From assembly GCA_024233115.1 (NCBI GenBank), contig JACKQB010000006.1, positions 248,001-312,000 of the forward strand: a stretch of DNA of 64,000 nt. Direction: 5' to 3'. Positions 17,858 through 26,421 of the stretch are shown here, in pieces. The translations under genes were made by a program, and so were the position numbers. Each line of letters begins with the position of its first letter. Position 1 is the first letter of the stretch. The notes under the pieces are model-generated. The model saw nothing but the letters and a program-made list of their open reading frames with translations, was not told the origin of the DNA and searched no databases. Source of the stretch: Akkermansiaceae bacterium. Lineage in GTDB: Bacteria > Verrucomicrobiota > Verrucomicrobiia > Verrucomicrobiales > Akkermansiaceae.

Positions 17858-19846
17858 TTATTTTCCTTTTGAAAGTGGCTGGAGAACGATGCGATCGACC
17901 CTGAGAGCCTTGTCTTTACTTTCCAGACGAAGTTGCCGCGTCCCGGCATCGGGAAAAATAAGATTGGTAATAGCTCGTCTTCCGTCGCCAGTGAAGAGTT
18001 CCAAAGATGACCTGTCCAAATACAGGTCCAGGGAAAGTTTACCATCGGTTACGCGGTAAGGTGCCTCGTGACGCGCTGCAAAGAGAGGGTGAAAATCAGT
18101 ATCGCCAGAGTGCGTGCGATCCACGACAAGGTAACCGTTTTCATAAGCCACAACGGTTTCATTATCGGCTTTCGTTGCAATCTTCAGCGCGATTTGAGTC
18201 TCTGCGTTCACCCTGGCGAGCGAGATGGAAACCTTCATTTCCCGGGGCAGATCATCGTGGCTCCCAAGCCATGCTTGCGCCTGCTGTAGCGTGCCTCCGG
18301 AAAACACACGGGGCTTCGGCTTTGTCAGCGTCTTCACTTCAGCAACCGGCCTTTGGGTGAGCCGGATGCCCTCGGAAGTCTTCAGCAGAGCAAACTCGCG
18401 AGGCAGTGTCATCGCCCCCCTCCACGGGGTAGTGGGGGTTTGTTCCGCATAGAGCCAGTTGTTCATCCAACCGATGCCTATCCGACGTCCGTCCGACTTC
18501 GGGATATCGGACCAGGTGACAATCGCATAGCAGTCCGCCCCATAATCCACCCACAGCGCCGGAGCCGGTGCAGCAGGCGCGGTTCCCCGGCCGAGACGGA
18601 TATCGTCCACAAGGATATGACCCCAATCATTTCCCTCATAATCATCGAATATTTCCAGCGTTGCAGTCTTGCCGCGGAGGGCACGGAGATCCCATGACTT
18701 CTCTTCCATGTTAGGACTGTTATTTCCAGTGGCGCTGCGGACAACATCTCCGCCCACCCTCAGCCGCACGCCGAGTTTACCGGGGTGGTTGCCTCCTGCG
18801 ATACGAAACGCCAACCAGTCGTCCTGGATTACAAAGCGCGGGGAGGTCAGGGTGCCGCGTGAAGCATCGGACTTACCGAAACTATTCGCAATGCCAGCTC
18901 CTTTGAAGCCCGTGATCGAACCTGCTGTCGGGTGCGCCGGCCCAAAGTCGAACGATTCGCCGTCCACTTTCCAGCATCCATAATCGCCCCCCTCAAAGTC
19001 CGCGATGGTCCGGAACTTCGATGGATCGGGTAATGCCAAATCCGGGGGGTAAGTGGCGTCCAGAGTGAATTGTTTGCCATCGAAATCACCCACAAAATAC
19101 TGACACCCGGAGCCCCCGGCCGGGGCTCCCGGGTTCATATTTACGAGAAGAACCCAGCGTTTCTGTCCGGGCATATTCGACACTGGGAGCTCGAAGAGAT
19201 CCGGGCATTCCCAAATGCCATTGGTCGCCCCGACTGGTCCGAAGTCACTCAGATGCTTCCACCCTTTAAGATCGGTGGATCCGTAAAACGACACCTTTTT
19301 CTCGGTGGACAGGCTTAATGCCATGATCCAGCGCTCGGAAGACTCATGCCAGAATACCTTGGGGTCACGGAAATCCGCCTTGTTGACATCAAGCACCGGG
19401 TTCCCGGCATACTGAGTCCATGTACGCCCGCGGTCATTGCTGAACGCGAGTCGCTGGTCCTGGCGGCCCTGACGGTGGCCTGTGTAAATGGCCACCAACG
19501 GCGGCTTGCCATCTTTGCCGAAGTCGCTGGTATTGTGCCAGTCCACCACAGCGGAGCCGGAAAACGCCATGACGTCATCCGTCTCGGGAATAGCCAGCGG
19601 CAGGTGACTCCAGGAAATGAGATCGGTGCTCATGGCATGCCCCCAGCTCATGTGCCCCCACTTGTCGCCCAATGGATTATACTGGTAGAACAGGTGGTAC
19701 TCGCCCTCGTAATACACCATGCCGTTGGGGTCGTTGATCCAGTTCTTCTCTGCTGTAAAATGATACAGGGGGCGCTCCTCCTCTGCCGGTATGGAAGAAA
19801 CAAGCAACAGCAGTGACAAAAGAATCTTTGATAAAGTCATGTCCAT
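17858..19846 (-). CDS. Exported GH32 fructan hydrolase with inserted beta-sandwich domain
   Basis: 662 residues from the start at 19846 (MDMTLSK; 19840 is also possible). The signal peptide is LLSLLLLVSSIPAE. Catalytic motifs are WINDPNG with Asp39, FRDPKVFWHESSERW, and WECPDLFELP with the acid/base Glu. Between the five-blade catalytic domain's blades, about residues 290-430, an extra module is inserted (FRTIADFEGGDYGCWKVDG…DWGHILVDDIRLG). It looks like a galactose-binding/CBM-type sandwich. Then the catalytic domain resumes (WVDYGADCYAIVTWSDIP…GIGWMNNW) and a GH32C domain closes the protein (LSLDLYLDRSSLELFTGDG). The insert is probably for substrate binding. It follows the pseudopilin gene by 13 bp. 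Confidence 0.92.
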   Translation of the reverse strand: MDMTLSKILLSLLLLVSSIPAEEERPLYHFTAEKNWINDPNGMVYYEGEYHLFYQYNPLGDKWGHMSWGHAMSTDLISWSHLPLAIPETDDVMAFSGSAVVDWHNTSDFGKDGKPPLVAIYTGHRQGRQDQRLAFSNDRGRTWTQYAGNPVLDVNKADFRDPKVFWHESSERWIMALSLSTEKKVSFYGSTDLKGWKHLSDFGPVGATNGIWECPDLFELPVSNMPGQKRWVLLVNMNPGAPAGGSGCQYFVGDFDGKQFTLDATYPPDLALPDPSKFRTIADFEGGDYGCWKVDGESFDFGPAHPTAGSITGFKGAGIANSFGKSDASRGTLTSPRFVIQDDWLAFRIAGGNHPGKLGVRLRVGGDVVRSATGNNSPNMEEKSWDLRALRGKTATLEIFDDYEGNDWGHILVDDIRLGRGTAPAAPAPALWVDYGADCYAIVTWSDIPKSDGRRIGIGWMNNWLYAEQTPTTPWRGAMTLPREFALLKTSEGIRLTQRPVAEVKTLTKPKPRVFSGGTLQQAQAWLGSHDDLPREMKVSISLARVNAETQIALKIATKADNETVVAYENGYLVVDRTHSGDTDFHPLFAARHEAPYRVTDGKLSLDLYLDRSSLELFTGDGRRAITNLIFPDAGTRQLRLESKDKALRVDRIVLQPLSKGK

Positions 19847-19859
19847 ATTCCGGTTAGTT

Positions 19860-20597
19860 TCAAGGCATCTGATGATAGCCTTTTTCCGCATATTCGGAAA
19901 CTTCAAGCGGCTCCTCATTGTCTTTGGTGGCGAAACTAATCATCTCGGTATGACCATCTACAAATAACACGATCAGTTTGCCTTTGTTCAGAAACGGACG
20001 GCTGCGCCCGATGTCGTTCAGCTGATCCCCGCTGAGCAAGTCCCCAGTATGCCAATTCCAATGTGGCACCAGGAGTGGGGTCCTGGCTGGATCGGCGACT
20101 GATGTCAGCGGGGGCTGGTTGCGCAGAATCATTTCCCAGTCGCGGGCTCTGGATCGCGTATAATGGTGCTCGGAAATGGACAGGTTCATGGCATAACCCG
20201 AGTAATAGGTCTCGAAGGCATCCTTGCTCATTTGAGGATTCAAGGCAACGGGTGTATTCCTCCACCACCACTCCTTGTTCTCCGAGATGGTTGTCATATC
20301 CGCATCGGGAAACTCCATCGAAGCGACCTCCTGGTTCCAGTGCCAATTCACGGGCTGGCTTGGATCGTCGGTGTCATTGAATTCACGCAAGGCGGGCAAC
20401 CGGTCACCACTGTCCACGGCATAGAGCATGATGAAGCCGGATATTTGCCGCATGTTATTCAAAGACTTTGTCGTTCTACCGTTGGCCATCATCCTCCCCA
20501 CCACGGTGAAGGAGAGGGCAGCCAACACCATTACAATAGCGATGACCACGAGGATCTCCACCAAAGTGAATCCCCGGGTCCTAGAAATGCTTTTCAT
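19860..20597 (-). CDS. Type II pseudopilin-like protein with DUF1559-type features
   Basis: 245 residues from the start at 20597, which places the prepilin motif at the N terminus: MKSISRTRGFTLVEILVVIA, then VMVLAALSF. An upstream in-frame start exists but would add about 58 residues before the motif. The C-terminal part contains NKGKLIVLFVDGHTEMI, the H-x-DG-like element common in planctomycete and verrucomicrobial prepilin-type proteins. After cleavage by prepilin peptidase at G|F it would insert in the inner membrane or join a pseudopilus. Its location inside the fructan operon is unusual and suggests a role in surface capture of substrate or export of the enzymes. Confidence 0.8.
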   Translation of the reverse strand: MKSISRTRGFTLVEILVVIAIVMVLAALSFTVVGRMMANGRTTKSLNNMRQISGFIMLYAVDSGDRLPALREFNDTDDPSQPVNWHWNQEVASMEFPDADMTTISENKEWWWRNTPVALNPQMSKDAFETYYSGYAMNLSISEHHYTRSRARDWEMILRNQPPLTSVADPARTPLLVPHWNWHTGDLLSGDQLNDIGRSRPFLNKGKLIVLFVDGHTEMISFATKDNEEPLEVSEYAEKGYHQMP

Positions 20598-20643
20598 AGC
20601 GGGGTGTTGTGAGGTGGCGGGAAAGGATGGCAATACGTCAGCC

Positions 20644-21537
20644 TTAGGCACGACGACGGCGGAACAAGATGAGTAAACCCATCCCTCCCAGAATCGCGGT
20701 TCCGGGTTCTGGCACGGCCACACCTGGATTGTTGGCAAGGAACAGGAGGTCGGACTCGGACTGGAGAGCATCGTAGATCTGGACGTCCGCTATATCGAAG
20801 CCGGCACCGAAACTAACGTAGTCGGAACCAGACTTTGCGCTTCCCACTGAAAGAGCACTGGTATCCTGCGCTGCGCCAGAATCAAACGTTGCGGTAGATC
20901 CCGTCAGACTGGTAATTGTACCGCCGAGCTGGGTGACATACAGATAGGCACTTCCGTCAGTGCTGTTGTATCCTCCGGCAATATGAAAGTAAGTCGCGGG
21001 ATCGGTATAGTCATCACCTACCGGGATGCCGCTGCTGGCTCCCATGACACTGATGGAACCATAAAAATCCTTGGTTCCCGGATTCGTGCCCCGGACGACG
21101 AACTCGATATTACCGTTCTCGGTGTGCTGAACTTGCCAGCCGACACGCTGGTAATTGGCAAAGGTGTTTCCAGCGGCACTTTCCTTCTGCAGCAATGTGG
21201 TATAGTTCTCTATTTTTGTGGGGTCCACAATCATGGAGAATGCAAAAGTGTCAATATCCAGGCTGGTGCTAGACGCGCTGATCCGGGTGCTACGGGGATC
21301 TCCAAAATCGAGTTCCATGCGTGTTTCATTGGCATCAAACGTTGCCGGAGCTCTTGTCGCTACATCTACTACCATATTCGGACCTCCGCTGACTTCATTG
21401 GTATATGGCGATGGATTGTCCATCGTCCAATGTGAGACAAGTGCTGCGGATAGACTGGCGGGAACCATGATGGCGCCTGCGATGACGCTGCTTGAGATAA
21501 GGCCTTGAAGGCTTTTGTTAATTGGGTTTGTTTTCAT
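20644..21537 (-). CDS. LamG-like PEP-CTERM protein in the fructan locus
   Basis: 297 residues. The signal peptide is SSVIAGAIMVPASLSAA. The body resembles a concanavalin/LamG fold (LVSHWTMDNPSPYTNEVSG…FAFSMIVDPTKIENYTTLLQ…GFDIADVQIYDALQ), and the tail is VAVPEPGTAILGGMGLLIL followed by RRRRA, a PEP-CTERM sorting signal. LamG folds often bind glycans, so it may hold fructan at the cell surface. It lies between the fructokinase and pseudopilin genes on the minus strand and is likely cotranscribed. Confidence 0.85.
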   Translation of the reverse strand: MKTNPINKSLQGLISSSVIAGAIMVPASLSAALVSHWTMDNPSPYTNEVSGGPNMVVDVATRAPATFDANETRMELDFGDPRSTRISASSTSLDIDTFAFSMIVDPTKIENYTTLLQKESAAGNTFANYQRVGWQVQHTENGNIEFVVRGTNPGTKDFYGSISVMGASSGIPVGDDYTDPATYFHIAGGYNSTDGSAYLYVTQLGGTITSLTGSTATFDSGAAQDTSALSVGSAKSGSDYVSFGAGFDIADVQIYDALQSESDLLFLANNPGVAVPEPGTAILGGMGLLILFRRRRA

Positions 21538-21641
21538 TTTATTGTGGGTTGGGTTTGAGTTATGCGGGTTGGGCTTTCTCTACTGGAGGAAAATATGGAG
21601 TTGGGTCATTACCAGATCATATGGGAGGGATGGGAAAATTT

Positions 21642-22595
21642 TCATACGCCAAAGGATGTCGGACATTCGACCCCCTCGGGGGAATCGAGGCACCCGTCCC
21701 AGTTGGTCCACGAGAAGCGATCACAGATGGACGCTGGCAAGTTAGGGATAGCTCCGTGATGAGCGCAAACGTGGGCCGCCACCTCATTGGCATTTTGCGA
21801 AATGGTTTCTAACGACCAACCTTGGAGAGCCCCCATGACGGTAGCCGCAGTGAATGAATCGCCGGCCCCAATCGTATCGCGCACGTCAGTGGAAAGAGCG
21901 GGACTCTCGCACCAACGATGACCGTTACCTAGAACACTCCCTCCAGATCCGCGTGTATAAACCACCAGGCGAAGCTGGTAGCGGCTCTGCAGTTCATTGA
22001 GTTGGTCACTAGCGTCATCACCCGTTAGCTTCAGAAGCTCGGCGATGACGGGGAGCTCTGCGTCACTTAGCTTGCATACATTGGCGAGGTTGAGCGACTC
22101 ATGAAGAATATTCTCTGTGAAAAAATCACCGCGCAAATTGACATCGAACACTTTTAGCGAAGATTCCGGAGCTTCGGATACTAGTGTGCGAATGGCCTTG
22201 CGTGAAATAGCTGAGCGCTGGCCTAAACTGCCAAAACAAATAGCGTTCGCATTGCTAACCAACTGGCGGTGCTGCGGGGTGACACAGAGATGGTCCCACG
22301 CAACGTTGCTGCAAATCTCAAACTGGGGTTGCCCGTCATTCCCCAGTGTCACCATGACTGAACCTGTTGGGTTTTGAGAATCGGTTGTGACTCCTTCAGT
22401 CATGATACCCATTCCATCCAACTCGTTCACGATGCGTTGACCTGCGTCGTCCGCTCCCACGCGACTGATAACTGCAGCCTTGGCTCCAAGGGACTTCGTA
22501 TGACAAGCGAAATTGGCAGGCGCTCCACCCATCCGTGCACCCGCAGGGAGAATGTCCCAGAGTAGTTCTCCTATTCCTATGATAATGGGTTTCAT
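21642..22595 (-). CDS. PfkB-family fructokinase
   Basis: 317 residues. It begins IGIGELLWDILPAGARMGGAPANFACH, the PfkB N-terminal sugar-binding signature (GGAPAN), and ends with DTIGAGDSFTAATVMGAL, the anion-hole and catalytic Asp motif (GAGD, Asp near residue 253). ATP-dependent phosphorylation of fructose to fructose-6-phosphate is the likely reaction, as the gene heads a locus of fructan hydrolases and a sugar porter. It is the first gene of the minus-strand operon and starts about 160 bp from the divergent regulator. Confidence 0.9.
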   Translation of the reverse strand: MKPIIIGIGELLWDILPAGARMGGAPANFACHTKSLGAKAAVISRVGADDAGQRIVNELDGMGIMTEGVTTDSQNPTGSVMVTLGNDGQPQFEICSNVAWDHLCVTPQHRQLVSNANAICFGSLGQRSAISRKAIRTLVSEAPESSLKVFDVNLRGDFFTENILHESLNLANVCKLSDAELPVIAELLKLTGDDASDQLNELQSRYQLRLVVYTRGSGGSVLGNGHRWCESPALSTDVRDTIGAGDSFTAATVMGALQGWSLETISQNANEVAAHVCAHHGAIPNLPASICDRFSWTNWDGCLDSPEGVECPTSFGV

Positions 22596-22718
22596 AAAGT
22601 TATGTAAGTTACGAATGAGCCTTATACATCATAAGCGCGCATTTCATTCATGGGATTTAGTTACCAATCACCCGATGACTTGTAAATTTTTAATTGACAG
22701 GCATGACACTTTCCTGTC

Positions 22719-22743
22719 TTTACAGGTTTTACCAACCTGTAAA
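22719..22743. promoter_or_regulatory. Palindromic operator candidate of the fructan locus
   Basis: A perfect 10-bp inverted repeat, TTTACAGGTT (22719-22728) and AACCTGTAAA (22734-22743), lies 11 bp before the regulator's start and between it and the divergent fructokinase gene. Two further half-sites, GACAGG (22696-22701) and CCTGTC (22713-22718), sit beside it. The likely binder is the adjacent GntR/LacI-type protein, giving autoregulation plus control of the operon. Confidence 0.75.
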
Positions 22744-22754
22744 CCGTTCAACTA

Positions 22755-23879
22755 ATGAAAAACAGCCCAAAACAACTACCTAGATATGCAGAAATAGCTC
22801 ACGCACTACGTGAAGAAATTGTAAAGGGTCGTTATGGCAATGACGGGCGCATGCCTAGTGAGGCTCAGCTGGTGAAGAGATACAAGGTTTCAAGACCCAC
22901 TGTAGCCAAGGCGCTTAAAGTCCTGTGCGACGAGGGTATGGTAGTAAGGCGCGCTGGTTCTGGCTCCTACGTCAAAGAAGGCACTAAGGTGAATATACGT
23001 AGCACTTTGATGGCATTGTTGATTCCTGATCTGGGAAACACCGAGATTTTCCAAGTGATCGGAGGGGAGATTTCAAGTCTCGCACGCATGCATGATTACG
23101 GATTAGTCTGGGGCGGCTCGGAACCGGAGGTTTCAACCAACGGGCAACATCAGATAGAGAGTCTTTGTAAACAATTCATTGAGCGAAATGTGGCGGGCGT
23201 CTTCTTCGCACCCTACGAAATCGTAGAAGGCTCAGAGCGTGTGAATCACTCTGTGGCGATGATGCTGCGTGACGCTGGTATTCCTGTTGTTTTGCTGGAT
23301 CGTGATTTCACCAGCTTCCCGATGCGGAGCGACTTTGACCTCGTGGGCATCGATAACTTTGCAGCCGGATACATGCTGGCGGAGCACCTCTTCAAACTGG
23401 GGTGCACATCGATCCATTTTTTGACCCGCCCACACTCCGCCCCCACAGTCGAGGCGCGGATAGCTGGAGTACGCGAGGCGTATGCAAGACACCAAATCGA
23501 GACACCTAAAAACTGGATTCGCATAGGGATGATCGAAGATAAGAAATTCATCCGTGACATTTCAGGACTAACACGACCCGATGCATTCATCTGTGCGAAC
23601 GATCATACGGCGGCACACCTGATGTGTGAATTACAGCGGATCAACATCCGGGTACCTCAGGATGTCAGAGTTGTGGGCTTTGATGATGTCAAGTTAGCCT
23701 CCCTAGTCTCTCCCCCACTGACTACGATCCATCAACCATGCCGAGAGCTCGCTCAGACGGCATTCAGGGCAATGGTCGACCGCCTGGGTGATGTCACATT
23801 ACCCTCCCGTAAACAGGTGCTGGCACCCCGCCTGGTCATACGTGAGTCTTGTGGTGCCTACTTGCCGCACTCCAGTTGA
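22755..23879 (+). CDS. GntR-type HTH fused to LacI-type sugar-binding domain, transcriptional regulator
   Basis: 374 residues. Residues 8-75 form a GntR winged helix (YAEIAHALREEIVKGRYGND, then MPSEAQLVKRYKVSRPTVAKAL with the recognition helix, then RAGSGSYVKEG). From about residue 85 a periplasmic-binding-protein-like domain follows (TLMALLIPDLGNTEIFQVIGG…FDLVGIDNFAAGYMLAEHLF…DVRVVGFDDVKLASLVSPPLTTI), as in AraR-type repressors. It is divergent from the fructan operon, with the palindrome at 22719-22743 between them, so it probably represses fructan genes until a fructose-related ligand binds. The ligand is inferred only from context. Confidence 0.9.
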   Translation: MKNSPKQLPRYAEIAHALREEIVKGRYGNDGRMPSEAQLVKRYKVSRPTVAKALKVLCDEGMVVRRAGSGSYVKEGTKVNIRSTLMALLIPDLGNTEIFQVIGGEISSLARMHDYGLVWGGSEPEVSTNGQHQIESLCKQFIERNVAGVFFAPYEIVEGSERVNHSVAMMLRDAGIPVVLLDRDFTSFPMRSDFDLVGIDNFAAGYMLAEHLFKLGCTSIHFLTRPHSAPTVEARIAGVREAYARHQIETPKNWIRIGMIEDKKFIRDISGLTRPDAFICANDHTAAHLMCELQRINIRVPQDVRVVGFDDVKLASLVSPPLTTIHQPCRELAQTAFRAMVDRLGDVTLPSRKQVLAPRLVIRESCGAYLPHSS

Positions 23880-23997
23880 CCTACACAAGCGGCGTAAACA
23901 TGACCTCATAACGAAGTTCGAAGAGCTAAGAGCATGCCTCTTACGGAGCCCCATAGTAGCCTTGACCTGCGGCTCATTCTCCACAAAGATATTGCCC

Positions 23998-24516
23998 ATG
24001 TGGAAATACCTTTTCTTTTCTCTCTCAGCTGCATTTGCGCTGATACTTAACTCGTGCTCCACTGGTGGCGTATCCAGCGGAACCTACGGACCACCCAACA
24101 TGGGAGGCCCATCAACGGCTGAACGCGCCGCGAAAATCGCTAGCGAACCTACAGGCGACTTCTTTTACGGTCGACGTTACTACGTCGAGAAAACCCGCTT
24201 CTGGGGGTATCTTCGCAAGCCACGGCAAAGCGCCAACTCCGCGCAGCTTGTTGTCTTCAACGAAAGCAGGAAACTCAACCCGGACCGGCTGCCGGAGGCC
24301 GGCCCCCCAGGGAGAAGGTATGGGTTCGACCAGAATTTTGAATACCGTATCCACGGCTACTACACGGGCCAAAAGGTCTACGAGGTAAACTCGAACCAGA
24401 TCCTCCCCGAGTTTATGCTCACAGGATATGAGCTGGTCTCGCCTACTCCGGGTTGGCTTTTCAGCCCCAAGGACCACTACAACCCGCAAAGCATTACTCT
24501 CCGACCAGGTTTTTAA
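23998..24516 (+). CDS. Putative lipoprotein of unknown function
   Basis: 172 residues from the start at 23998. The open frame extends further upstream but overlaps the regulator gene. A lipoprotein signal peptide is visible (FSLSAAFALILNSCST, lipobox LNSC, Cys20). The mature protein contains DFFYGRRYYVEKTRFWGYLRKP and two Gly/Pro-rich parts, and ends with SPKDHYNPQSITLRPGF. No known domain was recognised. It ends 2 bp before polX, so the two are probably cotranscribed, though a functional link is unclear. Confidence 0.75.
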   Translation: MWKYLFFSLSAAFALILNSCSTGGVSSGTYGPPNMGGPSTAERAAKIASEPTGDFFYGRRYYVEKTRFWGYLRKPRQSANSAQLVVFNESRKLNPDRLPEAGPPGRRYGFDQNFEYRIHGYYTGQKVYEVNSNQILPEFMLTGYELVSPTPGWLFSPKDHYNPQSITLRPGF

Positions 24517-24518
24517 GT

Positions 24519-26243
24519 ATGGCTATTTCACGCGATGAAATCGCTGCGGTCCTCGACGAGATCGCACTCCTGTTAGAAATCAAGGGCGAGAATCCTTTCA
24601 AGACCAGAGCCTACCGCACCGGCGCGGAAACGGTGCGCAATTTCCAGGGGGAAATCGTTGCCATGGCGGCGGCGAACAATCTGGAGGGCATCAAGGGAAT
24701 CGGCAAAGCGCTGCAGGAAAAACTCCATGAGCTCGCCAGCACCGGCAAACTCGAATTCCACCGCAACCTGCGCGCCGAGTTCCCCCAGGGGCTCTTCGAC
24801 CTCTTTGGCATCCAGGGCCTCGGCCCCAAAAAAGTCCGCGCGCTTTACGAGCAGTTGAACGTCGATTCCATCGATGCCCTCAAGGCCGCCTGTAAGGACG
24901 GTCGCGCCGCCGCCCTCCCCGGCTTTGGTAAAAAATCCATCGACAAGTTACTCGAGTCCATCGCCATGAAAGAACAGTTCGCCGACCTATTCAGGCTGGG
25001 TGACGTGGCCCCGCTGGCGGAAACAATGCTTGAAACCCTCCGCCAGCACCCGGATTCACTGCGCGTCGCCATCGCGGGTTCTTACCGCAGGAGCAAGGAG
25101 GTTCTTCATGACCTCGACTTCCTGGTCGCCACCTCGTCACCGGCGAAACTGACTGCCTTTTTCACCTCGCTCCCAGAAGTGCACTCGGTGATCGCCTGTG
25201 GTGATACCAAGGCGTCGGTCCGACTCGAAAACGGCCTTCAGTGCGATCTCCGCGCCGTCTCTAACAACCAGTTCCCCTTTGCCCTGCAGTATTTTTCCGG
25301 CAGCAAGGAACACAACGTCGCGCTGCGGTCGAGGGCACTCAAATACGGTTGGTCGCTCAACGAGTACGGGTTTACCCCGAAAGACAAAACCTCCCCCGCC
25401 GCCCCTGCGGTCAAAGAGGAGGCCGATATTTACCGCATCCTTGAGCTCGACCGCATCCCGCCCGAACTTCGTGAGAACATGGGGGAAATCGAAGCGGCTG
25501 ACGCAGGCGACATCCCACGCCTCATTGAGCTGGAAAACCTCCGTGGCACCTTCCATAACCACACCACGGAATCGGATGGTAAAAACTCCCTCGAGGAAAT
25601 GGCCGAAGCCGCCCGCGACCTTGGCTTGCAATACCTCGGTATCGCCGATCACTCCAAAGCCCAGTTCCAGGCGCGCGGCCTCCAGCCGGACCGACTCCTG
25701 CGCCAGGTTGACGCCATCCGTGAACTGAACAAACAGTGGGACGATTTTCAAATTTTCTCCGGCACCGAGGTGGATATCCTCAAGGACGGCAGCCTCGATT
25801 ACGAGGACGATGTGTTAGAACAACTCGATTACTGCGTGGCATCGATCCACAGCTCGTTCCAGCTTTCGGAAAAAGAACAGACCGCCCGTATCATCCAGGC
25901 GATGGAGCACCCGCTTGTCACCATGATCGGACACCTGACAGGCCGCCTTCTGCTCAAGAGAAAGGGCTATGATCTGGATATGGAAAAAATCCTCGATTGC
26001 GCGGCGGCCACCGGAACCATCATCGAGCTGAACTGCAATCCACGCCGGCTCGATATGGACTGGCGACACTGGCACCGCGCCCGCGACAAGGGGGTGATGA
26101 CCTCCATCAACCCCGATGCACACGACGTGCAGCACCTGCAATACCTCGCCTTCGGGGTGCGCATCGCCCGCAAGGGATGGCTCCGGCGGGAGGATGTCCT
26201 CAATACGAGGACTCTCGATGAAGTGCGCGAGTTTTTAAAGTAG
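24519..26243 (+). CDS. polX: PolX-family DNA polymerase with PHP domain
   Basis: 574 residues from ATG at 24519. The N-terminal part has the pol beta-like 8-kDa and helix-hairpin-helix regions (GIKGIGKALQEKLHELA; GIQGLGPKKVRALYE; ALPGFGKKSIDKLL). The palm has GSYRRSKEVLHDLDFLV with the catalytic Asp pair DLD. From about residue 340 a PHP phosphoesterase domain follows (GTFHNHTTESDGKNSLEEMA, then IADHSK, IFSGTEVDIL, MIGHLTGRLLL, NPDAHDV). The family performs gap filling in base-excision repair, and PHP domains give 3'-5' exonuclease or AP-endonuclease activity. The stop codon lies in the first arm of the hairpin at 26240-26309. Confidence 0.93.
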   Translation: MAISRDEIAAVLDEIALLLEIKGENPFKTRAYRTGAETVRNFQGEIVAMAAANNLEGIKGIGKALQEKLHELASTGKLEFHRNLRAEFPQGLFDLFGIQGLGPKKVRALYEQLNVDSIDALKAACKDGRAAALPGFGKKSIDKLLESIAMKEQFADLFRLGDVAPLAETMLETLRQHPDSLRVAIAGSYRRSKEVLHDLDFLVATSSPAKLTAFFTSLPEVHSVIACGDTKASVRLENGLQCDLRAVSNNQFPFALQYFSGSKEHNVALRSRALKYGWSLNEYGFTPKDKTSPAAPAVKEEADIYRILELDRIPPELRENMGEIEAADAGDIPRLIELENLRGTFHNHTTESDGKNSLEEMAEAARDLGLQYLGIADHSKAQFQARGLQPDRLLRQVDAIRELNKQWDDFQIFSGTEVDILKDGSLDYEDDVLEQLDYCVASIHSSFQLSEKEQTARIIQAMEHPLVTMIGHLTGRLLLKRKGYDLDMEKILDCAAATGTIIELNCNPRRLDMDWRHWHRARDKGVMTSINPDAHDVQHLQYLAFGVRIARKGWLRREDVLNTRTLDEVREFLK

Positions 26244-26309
26244 GACAGCTTTGCAAGCTGTCGGCAGGATATGTGCCTAGGTTGCCGACAGCTTGCAAAG
26301 CTGTCCTAC
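26240..26309. repeat. REP-like perfect inverted repeat (27-bp arms), overlapping the polX stop
   Basis: Arms at 26240-26266 and 26283-26309 are exact reverse complements, with a 16-nt loop. Each arm itself holds a near-palindrome, GACAGCTT-TGC-AAGCTGTC. The polX stop TAG is at 26241-26243. It can act as a terminator of sorts, but there is no T-run; its form suggests a repetitive extragenic palindrome, possibly related to the RAYT encoded at 41392-42438. Confidence 0.85.
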
Positions 26310-26421
26310 TCTCCCCCCCCTAGCACGCAGAATGCATGACGTTGATAAGGTGAAAAATTGCGTGTTCCATGGTGCGGATCCATTATAGTCGGATCTAGTC
26401 AACACCCACCCCCCGACTCAC

